Source: Telopea speciosissima (lineage: Eukaryota; Streptophyta; Magnoliopsida; Proteales; Proteaceae). Taken from it: a stretch of DNA of 64,000 nucleotides. The notes beneath the pieces are model-generated. The model made no database searches. It worked only from the letters and a program-made list of their open reading frames with translations, and was not told where the DNA came from. The first letter of the stretch is position 1; each line of letters opens with the position of its first letter. The translations under genes were made by a program, and so were the position numbers. The stretch lies in NCBI RefSeq assembly GCF_018873765.1, contig NC_057919.1, positions 67,760,984 to 67,824,983 on the forward strand, written 5' to 3'. Below, one piece after another: positions 11,690 to 22,380 of this stretch.

Positions 11690-11845
11690 TTACATTATAA
11701 CTTAAAACGCGGGTCGAGCCGGGCTCAACCTAAGACCTCAACCCTAGCCCGAATGGACTGTGTCTCAGGGCCAGAAATTTCTAGCCCTAACCCACCCTCA
11801 AGGCCAGGGTGGGTTCGAGCCAACAGGGCCAAACTTGCACCTATA
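11690..11845. repeat. Dispersed repeat D, copy 2, right part
   Basis: Matches the right half of copy 1 through CCAGAAATTTCTAG and the end CAACAGGGCCAAACTTGCACC. It completes the piece at 5765-6058. Confidence 0.6.
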
Positions 11846-12911
11846 GTTCTATCCGAATGATCCAAGACAATGTGGGTTGATATCGGCCAAAACTGATCTT
11901 TTGTACCGATACCGATACCTAAAACCCTGCTACAAATACTATCAATATAAAACCAAAGGCATCAATAAATCATGAAAACCCACATGGGCGTGTCACAGTC
12001 ATGATTCTTAGTATCGGACGATCCGTACCAAATTTGCACTTGCCAATACTGTATTGGAATACGGTACGAACAATGGATAAAATGGTCTCAAAACCTATCA
12101 TTAAAGGAGGTTGAGGGTCAAATTTGTCCTACACGATCGATACCAATTCCAATACTGTTCACTAAAACCATGGGCGCAGTAGAAGCATCATCTATTACTC
12201 TATTAATCGAACTATATTGTTCTCAGATTCCAGATCTAGAACCTGCCTTAGTGATAAGGACAGTTCATATTTTTGATGAGACAAATTGGTCAACGAGCGA
12301 GCCCTTCTTCTTCATCCACTGGTGGTGAATGGTAATAAGTGAGACAACGACCCTATTCAAAAGGGTATAAAGTTTTCAGGTCGCGATGCCACGCCATAGA
12401 TAGATAGACAGATAGTAGTAGTACAGTTCCCTGTGTGTAAAGTAATTTAAAAAGTTAAAGAACGATGTGATCGATAGCAGCAGATGATCAGAGGAGAGCA
12501 TTCATACACACACACACACCTCGTACTTACTTGACCTCCCAACCACGACTACCTTCCTTCATTCATTACTTACTATGACCAACTTGCTTGCAACTCTATC
12601 AAAAGGTTTTGAAAGCAATTAAGTAGGGAGGCAATGGCCGTACCTACGTACTCAATCTCAGAGAGAAGTAGTACTACTTCAGAAAGTGTTCTCTTTTCGA
12701 TTCAGATCTATTTTATACGTATTCCATGAATGTGACCTTTTGTATTTTTAGTATTTAGTTCTAGATATTTACCGCTGTAATTCTTGAGGGTGGAATCTGT
12801 AACTTTAATCATTCAATTACTCTCAAGTTCTCACTCTCTGCAGGTGTTGTAGGAACTACTCATGGAGCTCTCTCCTCACTGGCTTTCCAATTTATACGGT
12901 CATCTGTAGAT
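11846..12911. other. Intergenic DNA with degenerate GATACCGATACC-type repeat
   Basis: Phrases such as TACCGATACCGATACC recur around 11915 and 12000-12165. They are typical of degraded plant transposon ends. No gene is supported. Confidence 0.45.
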
Positions 12912-13173
12912 AGGGGTGTAAATGAATAGTTGAAATCTGTTTTCGTACCTGTGTCTGTATCTGTTTAGCACTATTCGAATCCGTCCGAAAATTAAACGGA
13001 TGTAGATACAGATAGGCTATAGCTATCTGGAAAGCTATATTTACATGTAAATGGATAAAATATTCGATCCGTATTCTTGTCCGTATCCGTTTAACACCAG
13101 CTGAATCCATCTGAAAGCTAATCGCATGCGGATATAGCACTATCCGAACCAAATCCGATCCGTTTACATCCCT
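12912..13173. mobile_element. Mutator-like MITE, copy 1 (10-bp target duplication)
   Basis: Begins AGGGGTGTAAATG and ends ..TTTACATCCCT, so the termini are inverted. It is flanked by ATCTGTAGAT at 12902-12911 and 13174-13183. The interior is built of repeated CCGTATCCG/CGGATGCGG-like phrases. No coding capacity. The 10-bp duplication fits Mutator. Confidence 0.85.
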
Positions 13174-13183
13174 ATCTGTAGAT

Positions 13184-14027
13184 GCAAATTATTCAGACAA
13201 CAACAGAGAGGCATGATCAGAAAGCACGAAAAACATTGTGCAGGAAACGAATGGGACAAACAAACAAATTACACAATGCACACTAGGATTTACGTGATTC
13301 AATCAACAAGATTACCTATGTCTATGATGAGATGAGATTTGCTTCACTATTTTTACTGTAGAATAGGGTTGCAGCGGTTCATCTCCTCACACATCTCTTA
13401 GATTGCATTATAGAGAAAGAGCACTTGCTACAAATTTATAGCAAAACCTCATACAGGAATTGTACAGAAATACTCATATAACCCCTAAGACGTCTTTTGG
13501 AATCAGCCCACTAATCCAAGTAACGGATCGAATACAAGAATAAGGATCTAAATTGGTCCTGACTGATTCGAAATCATCTAGCTAGAATCAATAAAAATCT
13601 GCAATAGTTTCATAGAGGATCCGTCTGATCAAGAACAGCCGGAATCGGGATCAGCCTCTACCGGCCTATTCCAATCTAGATCAGCCTGAATCGGCCAATC
13701 TGATTTTTCAAACCCTAGTCTTGTCCTTACTTTCTGTTTCTATATCTATCATTACTCTTTCTTAAATCAATGTGTCTTTGTATATTTGAGGAGCTCTATC
13801 AGCTATTAATTGTACCTTACAGTTTTATATTGAACCCTCCAACATGATATCAAAGCCCAAGATCGTTCATTGATTCTTCTCCTCACATTATCTTTCCATG
13901 TATACGGTGATATTCATTTTGCCTAGATGTGATGAGATGTTGAAAGTTATAAAATTAATTACAATCCTACATCAGTTTGTTCAAGTCATTGATGGCACGC
14001 TTCATACACTTAGAGGAGCTCTTTACT
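13184..14027. other. Intergenic DNA, no gene seen
   Basis: Sequence around 13210-13450 (ACGTGATTCAATCAAC..) resembles 19380-19470 in wording and may be an old LTR or MITE remnant. Nothing coding is recognised. Confidence 0.4.
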
Positions 14028-14306
14028 AGGGGTGTAAATGAATAGCCGAAATCCATTTCCGTATCCGTGTTCGTATTTATTTAGCACTATCCGAATCCAT
14101 CCGAAAGCTAAATAGATGCTGATACGGTAGGCTATAGCTATCCGAAAAGCTATATTTACATGTAAACTAATAAAATATCCGATCCGTATCTGTGTCCGTA
14201 TCCGTTTAGCACTATCCGAATCCGTCTGATAGCTAATCGGATGCGGATGCGGATGCGGATGCGGATATAACACTATCCAAGCCGAATCCAATCCGTTTAC
14301 AACCCT
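14028..14306. mobile_element. Mutator-like MITE, copy 2
   Basis: Same family as 12912-13173: begins AGGGGTGTAAATG and ends TTTACAACCCT. It contains a small GGATGC tandem stretch near 14236. I could not read a clean target duplication at its flanks. Confidence 0.75.
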
Positions 14307-15273
14307 ACTCTATACACTTAAAGCCTTGCGGTTTTAGGTTAGACCTTCCAGAAAGATTTGCACTTGTGAAACATCCAAATTTTCATTGCAATAGCGATAT
14401 CAATACTAATATTATTCGGATCACTTTCAATCCGCATCGGTATCATATCCGTATTGAATACCAACAAACCAATACATATAAATCGATACGATACCGAAAC
14501 TTAAAACCATGGTGCCCATATATAACGTTTCACTTATGACTTACACGCATGGTGGGTAAGTCATGAGTCATGAATTTTCACCCAAAAAAACAAGTCATGA
14601 GTCATGACTGAATAACTCAGGCTCCACCCACGGGACAAGCCTGCGAATTTAAAGAAGAGGGGGACGATAACATAAAAACATATTTGCAGGGGCTGTTCCT
14701 GTAGATTTACGTAATAGTGAGGGCATATAAAGAAAAGATCAGAAAACCTTATAATTTTGTCGTTTAGTGAGTTGCAAGCAATAAGCAGTAATAATTCCCC
14801 TTTCTAAGTTATGAGAGATAAAAAGCTTGACTTATAGTCCTTTGTCTCTCAGAGTTTTCTCCCGTCAACCTTTCTTGTCGTCCAACCAAAGCCATTAACT
14901 CATTAATGTTGATCAGATTAAGATACATCTTATATGGTAATTAAGAATTAAGCAAGGCATTAATGCACCGTTCGATCGGAGAATATATAGTATTAGTGAT
15001 AGGTTAAAAATTTAACCAACAAATTAATTAATTAAATCTTTTGATAAATTAAGCTTCCATGGAGCCATCTATGATAGATACCCTAAAGAAAAGGGGACTG
15101 GAAATTCTTTTAATTTAGAAAGAAACAAATAAGATATATTCATTGTGATGAAGCCCATATTTATAGGTAACATTTAATATCAAGAAAAATAAAATGTTTT
15201 TTTTTAAAAAAAAAGAAGCTTTTTAATTACCATTTTAGAGAGAAGGAACTAACAAAGCTATAATCAGATCAGA
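14307..15273. other. Intergenic DNA downstream of the zinc-finger gene
   Basis: No coding signal. It includes a GTCATGAGTCATGA repeat near 14560-14610 and AT-rich sequence that presumably holds the 3' UTR and terminator of the minus-strand gene at 15274. Confidence 0.5.
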
Positions 15274-15942
15274 TCATGATCTCCAGGAAGGTGCAAGGCT
15301 TAGATGAAGATCAACTCCAGCATCTACTGCTTCTGATACTATTCTCCCAGAAAACTGAGTTAGCGATGGAGTACTACTACTAGTGGTAGTAGCCCTAGAA
15401 GAGGGACCCACTTCTGTAGCGACGGCATAGGTTGCTGGTCGTGCGACGTAAAACCAAGAAGGAAACCTTGGAGGTGGTGAAGACAACATTACTTGTGGCG
15501 GCGGTGGTAGTGGCAGCGACGGTGGATAGTACTCAACCGGAGAGTGGAATCGAGCAGCTACACCACTACTACTAATAATACTATTAGTAGGACCTCCTCC
15601 TCCACCGGAATATAAGAAAGGACCTGGTCGGACCGCGTGATGGCTCAGGATCGGTGGTGTTCCTGTGAACCGCCGGTTACTCTGGAACTGTGCTCGTTTT
15701 GCTCTTTGTCTCTCTTTCTTGTGTGCGTTTTGATGACCTCCAAGTGCCTGAGAATTAGCAAACTCACGACGACAGTATTGACACTCAAATTTCCTATTTT
15801 CTGTTGTCACCGGGATTTCACCAGATTCCGTTACCGGATAACCGAAAAGCTTCAGTACTGAACCGTTTCTATGGTCCGACGATGGTTCGTCGGATGATAC
15901 GTCGTCGGAGGAAGACTTGACCGGGGTTGAGTCGTCCGCCAT
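15274..15942 (-). CDS. C2H2 zinc-finger transcription factor, ZFP6-like
   Basis: A single-exon gene of 222 residues. It has one C2H2 finger at residues 54-74 (C54, C57, H70, H74) containing the plant-specific QALGGH helix (65-70), preceded by a KLFGYPV box (31-37). The C-terminal DLHLSL (211-216) is an EAR-type repression motif. This layout, with KLFG box, single finger followed by a basic [11 protein letters not shown] stretch, Pro/Ser-rich middle and DLHLSL end, is that of the C1-1i group (ZFP5, ZFP6, ZFP8, GIS), nuclear regulators of trichome and hormone responses in Arabidopsis. ZFP6 is the closest by my reading. The ATG at 15942 is the first in frame. The 5' leader carries a CA/GT dinucleotide run (15948-15967). 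Function in this species is inferred from the family. Confidence 0.92.
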   Translation of the reverse strand: MADDSTPVKSSSDDVSSDEPSSDHRNGSVLKLFGYPVTESGEIPVTTENRKFECQYCRREFANSQALGGHQNAHKKERQRAKRAQFQSNRRFTGTPPILSHHAVRPGPFLYSGGGGGPTNSIISSSGVAARFHSPVEYYPPSLPLPPPPQVMLSSPPPRFPSWFYVARPATYAVATEVGPSSRATTTSSSTPSLTQFSGRIVSEAVDAGVDLHLSLAPSWRS

Positions 15943-16047
15943 CGCCGGAGTGTGTGTGTGTGTGTGAAATGTTCTTTTTAGGGCATTTGTTTGGAGAGAG
16001 ACACAGAGAAGTGAAAAGAAGCCTTTGGTGGTTGCAGTCTTACAGAT

Positions 16048-16054
16048 CTTATAT
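16048..16054 (-). promoter_or_regulatory. Possible TATA box of the ZFP6-like gene
   Basis: On the minus strand the sequence reads ATATAAG, about 105 bases upstream of the ATG at 15942, a plausible distance given a short leader. Motif-based only. Confidence 0.35.
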
Positions 16055-16172
16055 TGGATAGAATAAATGAGTGACTTGCTCTTTCTTTAATGCCTTTTTC
16101 AAGTCAAATTACCATACTACCCCTTAAAGTTAGCAAAAGTGCAAGGAAAGCTTTCCGACAAAATTCTCTTTA

Positions 16173-16815
16173 AGTAGGGGTGCCAAAATTTTCAGCATGA
16201 ACCAATCCGACCGACGAAAATGACCGGTTCAGCCCAAAACAAAACCTTTATTGGACCAGTTGATCCTACTGACCAAGGTTCAAAATCCAGGTATCGGACT
16301 TGGGATCGGTCATGGCCGAAACTTTTTTGGATCGGTATCAGATCGATCAAAAAATCTTCCAAAATTGCTTTTTTATGGATCAGGTCATGTATCGGCCAGA
16401 ATTGGTAGGTGTTGTGATCTCAAGATCGGATCGATTGATATTATCTGAATCGGATCAGTCAAAATCGATTGGTATCAGTCAAGTTAATATAAAAAACTTA
16501 AAAACTTTGAAAAAATAAAAAAATATTCAATTGGATCGGTCAAGGATCGGATCGGATCAGATCGACCGATCCAATCAACGATTCAGTCAAACCTTGTTGT
16601 ATCGGTCAAATCTCAGGATCGACCTCGATCGATCCCAATCCGATCGGACCAATATCGGTCGATCCAATCCGAAACCTCAAACCATGCTACTAACTGAGAT
16701 GGGAGATGGACCGACGAATTGAAAATCGTACCAATACCTAAGTTGATAAAAAAAAAAAAGGGGATACAATTGGTTGACCTCGATTAAAACCGGACCAAAT
16801 CGATGGATTGGCATC
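16173..16815. repeat. Degenerate GGATCGG-type repeat, probable old transposon
   Basis: Dense in GATCGGATCGG and related words. The outer ends AGGGGTGCCAA (left) and TTGGCATCCCT (right) are inverted, suggesting an old DNA transposon with another repeat of the same style inside (16276-16690). The open frames are by-products of the repeat. No target duplication is readable. Confidence 0.5.
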
Positions 16816-18303
16816 CCTGCCCTGTGGGGTACACAAAAATACCCCAAGGAGCAAGGACTATAGATAAGCTCTTCTGGACCTTTTGGTAATTTAATGAAAA
16901 AAGGGAATAGCGAGAGCAATTGAAGGGCATGCCATGCGAGGATCTCGATTCCGCAGTATCCGATGATGATGATGATGACGATGATGGATGATGATGGGCC
17001 TCCTTCAGCTTCAAACTTCGAAGTTGGAACCTCAGAACGGGAAAGAGCCCGAGAAAGGCGGAGAAAATCCGTCACCGTCTATGCGCACGTGTTGCATTTA
17101 AGGTTGTCTCTTGCTCGATCTTTCCGTTTATATTCTTCACATAATCTAATGGAATTTCCACTTTTGTTTTACTATTTTTGGAAATAAATCCTTCCCTATT
17201 CTTTCTTTGGTCTTTTCTATTTATACATACCCTTTGTTACATCAATTTGCGCATAAACTATCTCACCACCAAAAATTACGCATAAATCATAATCCGCCAT
17301 AAATTTTTTACTAGATGTCTTTGTGCTATGTGGGAGGTGATAGAACCAAATTAACATCGACCAATTATATGGTGACACGTGGTAATAAAGCAATATACAA
17401 ATTTCAATCGATTGAACCGATCTTAGGGATCAGATTCGGATTGGATTCGATTGAATCAGAACTAGGAGGGAATCTATTAACTGTACTAGATTGGGGTCAA
17501 CCTAATATGAGATAGATTAAAGGACTTGATTTAATGTGTTTCATCATTTCTAGAGCTTTTAACGTATCAATCAAGTATCAAACATTTAGTATCAAAGACC
17601 CACCCAAGAGAAGGGCTATCTAGAGTAAAGTGAAACAAAAACTCCAAAAGCATATGCCTAATGGGGGCCGAAATAGATCTGAACTCGGACAGAATGATCT
17701 CAATATAGATCCTACCCACCTACGGTTGGAATCTTTTCTTCCTTTTCTAAACCCCAATTGTATCCATTAAGGAGAACAGATTGTCACTAATAAAATGATT
17801 AAATGAGTGGTCAATAATCACTACAACCTCTCTAGTCTATATCACGGATCTTTATTCGATGGCTATGATACTCTCAAATCTCAACCTTGACCTTAGTATA
17901 TAGATTATACTATACAAGGTCCTTATTCTTTTTCTTTTATATATCTTTTTATCAGATTATGAAGTAAGATTCTATTCTATCTATATGACAAGGGATTATT
18001 TCCAAATTTCAAATTTCAAATTTGATTTGAGTGAGAGAGATGACTGAAATCAATCTCTCATCTTCACGAGGGTGGTACAACCAGCAAGTATGATTAATAT
18101 TTGCTGGATCGAATCATGGGAATGAGGAACTCTTCCAAAGGGTTCTGTTCTTACGTCAAATTTTGATGATTTGATCCAAATCGACTACAGTCCAACCATG
18201 TAACTCTTGTCGATGATTTGAGCATATATTCCTTCACCCCCCCTCCCCTCCTCCCCCTTATATCTTCTGGTCTACAATCATCTGGCCGGACCATTTTCTC
18301 AAG
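16816..18303. other. Intergenic DNA, no gene seen
   Basis: Contains an ATG/GAT trinucleotide run (16963-16998), a CACGTG site near 17085 and a triple CAAATTT repeat near 18005. The frame at 16963-17187 has an Arg-rich stretch but no recognised domain, so I do not call it a gene. Confidence 0.45.
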
Positions 18304-18478
18304 GATCATTATCATCTCAGGTTCTTTGTCTAGTACAGTTGTCCGGTTCCTCTCATAGGGGAGCGAAAATGACGATCTAACTTCCGACCCAGACACATTG
18401 CTCGGATGGACTCCACACCCCTCTTATTAGAAGCACCGGACAACTGTATCGGACAGAGAACCTAAGGGGATAAAAATA
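18304..18478. mobile_element. Foldback MITE, family A/B-related
   Basis: The left arm AGGTTCTTTGTCTAG..ACAGTTGTCCGG pairs with the right arm CCGGACAACTGTATC..AGAGAACCT. The outermost bases (ATTATCATCTC / GGGGATAAAAAT) are imperfectly inverted. The phrase GTTCTCTGTCC links it to family A. The edges are approximate. Confidence 0.65.
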
Positions 18479-19582
18479 CTATACGTAAATCCATGGGTCC
18501 GTTAGACCCACTAGGTCTTGCATTTGAACCAACATAAACCCAAACCAAAACATGAAAGAAGCTATCTCTATGTCATGGCCTCACATACATCCCAAATTCG
18601 GTTCAACTCTCTAGTTTTGAAATTTGAATTTTCATTTGGTTTTGATTTTATATTAAAAACTATCGACTTGAACCAAATTGAATGAATCATATCCCGTATA
18701 AATCAATATCAAATTGAACCAAATCCATACTAAACCCTAAAAGACATGGGTTCTAAGATTTCAATTTTCACTTCGTCTTTTTCACCTATATCTTCATAAC
18801 TATTGACTCTCTACACTTCTCTTTTGCAATCCTTTACTTGTGTTCATTTACTCCTTCGTGTCTTGTTTCTTCAAGACCTAGTACCAAAAAAAATGGATCA
18901 AACAAAACCAAATAATGGTTTAAGATTATGAAAATTATTTGATTTTGATTTAGTTTTTTATGTGTTCATACTATAACTTGAAACGAATTAAAAAATCGAA
19001 ACCACTCTGATTGATAGCCTTACCCCCCCCCCCCCCTTTTCCCCAAAAAAAATCCAACATTAGTCATCCCTTGGATGAAAAATGTGTTCTATTATGTCTT
19101 GGACTTACAAAGGACCGGGTTTTCCTAAACCCACAGTCAATGTGATATCTATTGACCAAGGGGTTCAGATGGATGCGGGAGGGTATTTTGATGAATATAT
19201 AAAAACCCTATAGGGATTTGTATGTGAACCCTATAGGGTTTGACAAATGGTGATAGAAAATCCCATGCATCTTTTGAGGTGTAGACTACATTAGAGTTGG
19301 AAAACAACTTTTTCTTTCTTCTGAAGTAAATACCTTATGAATTTGGCATGTGCAAGATCAATAAGAACAAAAATGTAAAGAAATTATAAAAAAAATTACA
19401 CAAGAGATAAGAGATTTACGTGGTTCAAAAATACCGTTTATATCACAGTGTGATTCAATCTTCCACTAAGAATAAGAGAAAAAAATAGTAGTACAACATT
19501 GTCATTTGTCTCCCAAACTGGCAAGTCCTTTGTACACCCTTTCTCTCTTCCATTATCTCACGTGGTCACTCACTCACTCACC

Positions 19583-19627
<45 letters not shown>

Positions 19628-19646
19628 TGCCTCTCCTCTTTGGGTC
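18479..19646. other. Intergenic DNA, simple repeats
   Basis: Contains a poly-C run near 19024 and a CT microsatellite (19586-19624). No gene supported. Confidence 0.5.
19586..19624. repeat. (CT)n microsatellite
   Basis: Uninterrupted CT repeat of about 39 bases. Two long frames that read through it are rejected. Confidence 0.95.
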
Positions 19647-19786
19647 TTTATCCCCTTCAGTTCCTTGCCCGGCCCAATTCCCCAGTGCCCCCAACAAGGG
19701 GGGCACAATGACCACCCTTACCCAAACACTCTGCCTGGGTGGGGTCCACCCCCCTTATTTGAGGCATTGGGGAACTGGAGGAGATA
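19647..19786. mobile_element. MITE family B, copy 3
   Basis: TTTATCCCCTTCAGTTCCTTGCC at the left and GGAACTGGAGGAGATA at the right are inverted. The interior phrase GGGCACAATGACCACC is shared with the copies near 22080 and 22280. Confidence 0.65.
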
Positions 19787-21981
19787 TATAATTTTTCCTC
19801 CTCTTCTTATTTTTCTCTCTTTTCTTCTCTTTTTCTATGGAAGGCACCTCTCTTTTTTCATATAGACTTCTCTTCTACTTTGTTGCTTTCTTTCTCTTTA
19901 GAGAAAACTCAATGCATATTTCTTCTAAAGTGTCTCTTGAAATACTCCACCCTACTTAATATCTTCGACTATCAACCACTTTCATTTTACTTGAAAGACC
20001 TAACCTTACTGAAAACTCTACTCTTCTACTTAAAGATTTTTTTATCTTCTATTCAAATGAACAATCCAAATTAAACCATTAAACCAGCCCATCAACCGAT
20101 CTAAATAAAATCAACCAAACCCAACAGACCAGACCCCTAACATGATAGCTGACAAGCATGGAGTAGTTGTTCACCCAACCCTAACAAACGGCATAACCAT
20201 GTCAGCTTGTAACACTAGACGAGAGTGAGTGTGGGCCTCCACATCCTCAAGCCAAATAGCTAAGGATGATGACTGTCTCCCACAATCCAAGCGTGATTGA
20301 CGTTTCACTTCCCTTGCAATCCTTCATAAACTACAAAGCTTCAAAAGAGGGAGAGGAAGTGTGAGAGAAGAAAAACCATGGAAATTAAGCTAGATCTCAT
20401 TCTCTCTTACAGACAAACAGACAATCCATATCCAAAACAGATCAATTCCAAAATCTAAACCCACAAGGCCGCCACAAAACACCACAAAAAGCTATTATTA
20501 TTATTATTAAGGGAGTGGGTGGCTTTTAGCTTATCAAGATGTCTCCTTTGAGAAGAGTAATAAGCTTTAAAGTCTTCCTCTCATCTTCTGCAATATAATT
20601 AACATCATCACATGCTCTTTTTAAGGATTCCAAGGCATACCCAGACCCACCAGTCCACCACCACCACTCCCTCCCTCCCTCTCCCGCAGTCTCATTCACT
20701 ACTTAGTTGAAGAATGTTAATGGGAACAGGTCACATCGATAGTCTTATCACTCAATGCATAATAGCCCTTTTCATCATTTCATGATCTGTGTTTCTTTCC
20801 AACTCCTCCACTGCTTACTTAGCTCCAGCAAAACACACTTTGGTAACATGTGACTTTGAGTATCCTTACTGTCCGACACAGTGGTGCCCCTTTGCTCATG
20901 GCTTTGAGGAGGTACAACACCCCACGGTCACACAAAACTACAAACTATCCACACTGCTTTTTTGTTTTAAAGCTTTTTCTCCTCTCTCTTCTCGTGTCTT
21001 CTTGTGAGGGGACGCTTGTGGTTAAGGGCACTGCATCCTTACTATAAGACACTCATTGGTATTTAGTAAAGGGGTGCCTTAGTAAAGTTGCAGGTTTGTT
21101 GGTGTTCATCACTGATGATCACCATTGATGTTGAAGTAGGTACAACAGAGTTGAGGTCATCTTCTCTCTCTCACAGTACTCAAATCACTGCACATGAAGG
21201 GCTGCTTTTATCTTTATTTTCAAGGCAATTCAGAGGTACAAGTACATGTAGTGGTCCACTTATTAACACTCTTCATAGTTCCTCTTCTTTTGATCTTTAA
21301 TTTGATTACTTTTTCTCCTTCCACACACACACACACCTGATTACCTGAAAGCATGCATGATGGTTGGTTGGAACTTGTAGATCTAGACGCAAAGTAATAA
21401 AAGGTGAAGACACTGAAGACTAAAGAGGTTTTTCCTCCCTTCTTCCTTTAAGAGAGCAAATCAGACGGGTGAATGAGACCTTGAGGAAAGAGACCTTAGC
21501 TAGCTAAGCCCCACCCCTATGTGGAGGATGGACAGAGGCCAAACGCTTCCACTTTCAAACTTTGTGGAGGATAATGGGTGGAGAGGCTAGACTTTTGACC
21601 CTAGCTCAAAGGAAGATCAAATTGAACCAATAGTGGACAAACCAACTTTCAATCATTCAAAGACTTGATGGAACATGTTAAATTAAATTTTTTTCTTTAT
21701 AGATAACTATCATTACAGTTGATTGGTAACTTACCACTAAAATACAAAGTTTTCTAGGAGGTCACGGGTTTGATTCTCTTGTTTTAATCTTGTGTCTAAA
21801 GTCGGATCTGACTGACTCTTCTCCAAGGAGTCCATCCAATCGTCTAAGGAGTTCCCAACGAGGCATCCAACGACTGGGTTGACTGGATGCACAAGGCCGT
21901 TTGATACTCACTAGGCACTCCCTAGGCGATGGTGGTCACTGGAGATCAAGGAACCCGACATGCCTTAAGCCACCCTCTCTT
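19787..21981. other. Intergenic DNA, no gene seen
   Basis: Open frames up to about 70 codons lack motifs. Pyrimidine-rich stretches (for example CTCCCTCCCTCCCTCTCCCGCAG near 20665) could belong to an untranslated exon, but no coding exon was found beside them. Confidence 0.45.
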
Positions 21982-22380
21982 TCATCTTCTCCCTTGCCCT
22001 ACACTTTCTAGGGATCTTTATCCCCTCCAGTTCCTTGCCCAACCCAGTTCTCTAGTGCCTCTAACAAGGAGGGGCACAATGACCACTGTACCCTTACCTG
22101 AACACTCTATCCGGATTCCCCCATCCCTTATGAGAGGCACTGAGGACCTGGGCCGGGCAAGGAACTAGAGGAGATAATTTTCATCTTCTCCCTTGCCCTA
22201 CACTTTCTAGGGATCTTTATCCCCTCCAGTTGCTTGCCTAGCCCTGTTCTCCAGTGCCTCTAATAAGGAGGGGTGCAATGACCACCCTACCCCTGCTAAA
22301 CACTCTGTCCGAGTCCCCCCCCCCCCTTATTAGAGGCACTGAGGAATTGGGTCGAGCAGGAAACTAGAGAAGATAATTTT
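21982..22380. repeat. Tandem pair of MITE family B units
   Basis: Two head-to-tail units of about 199 bp (starts 21982 and 22181). Each begins TCATCTTCTCCCTTGCCC and holds a family B element (TTTATCCCCTCCAGTT to AACTAGAGGAGATAA). Flanking DNA is included in the duplicated unit, so this is a tandem duplication rather than two independent insertions. Confidence 0.8.

Noticed and set aside
16677..17187. Frames with an Ile run or Arg-rich stretch around a GAT repeat
   Set aside because: Produced by the trinucleotide repeat; no recognised bHLH or bZIP pattern on inspection.
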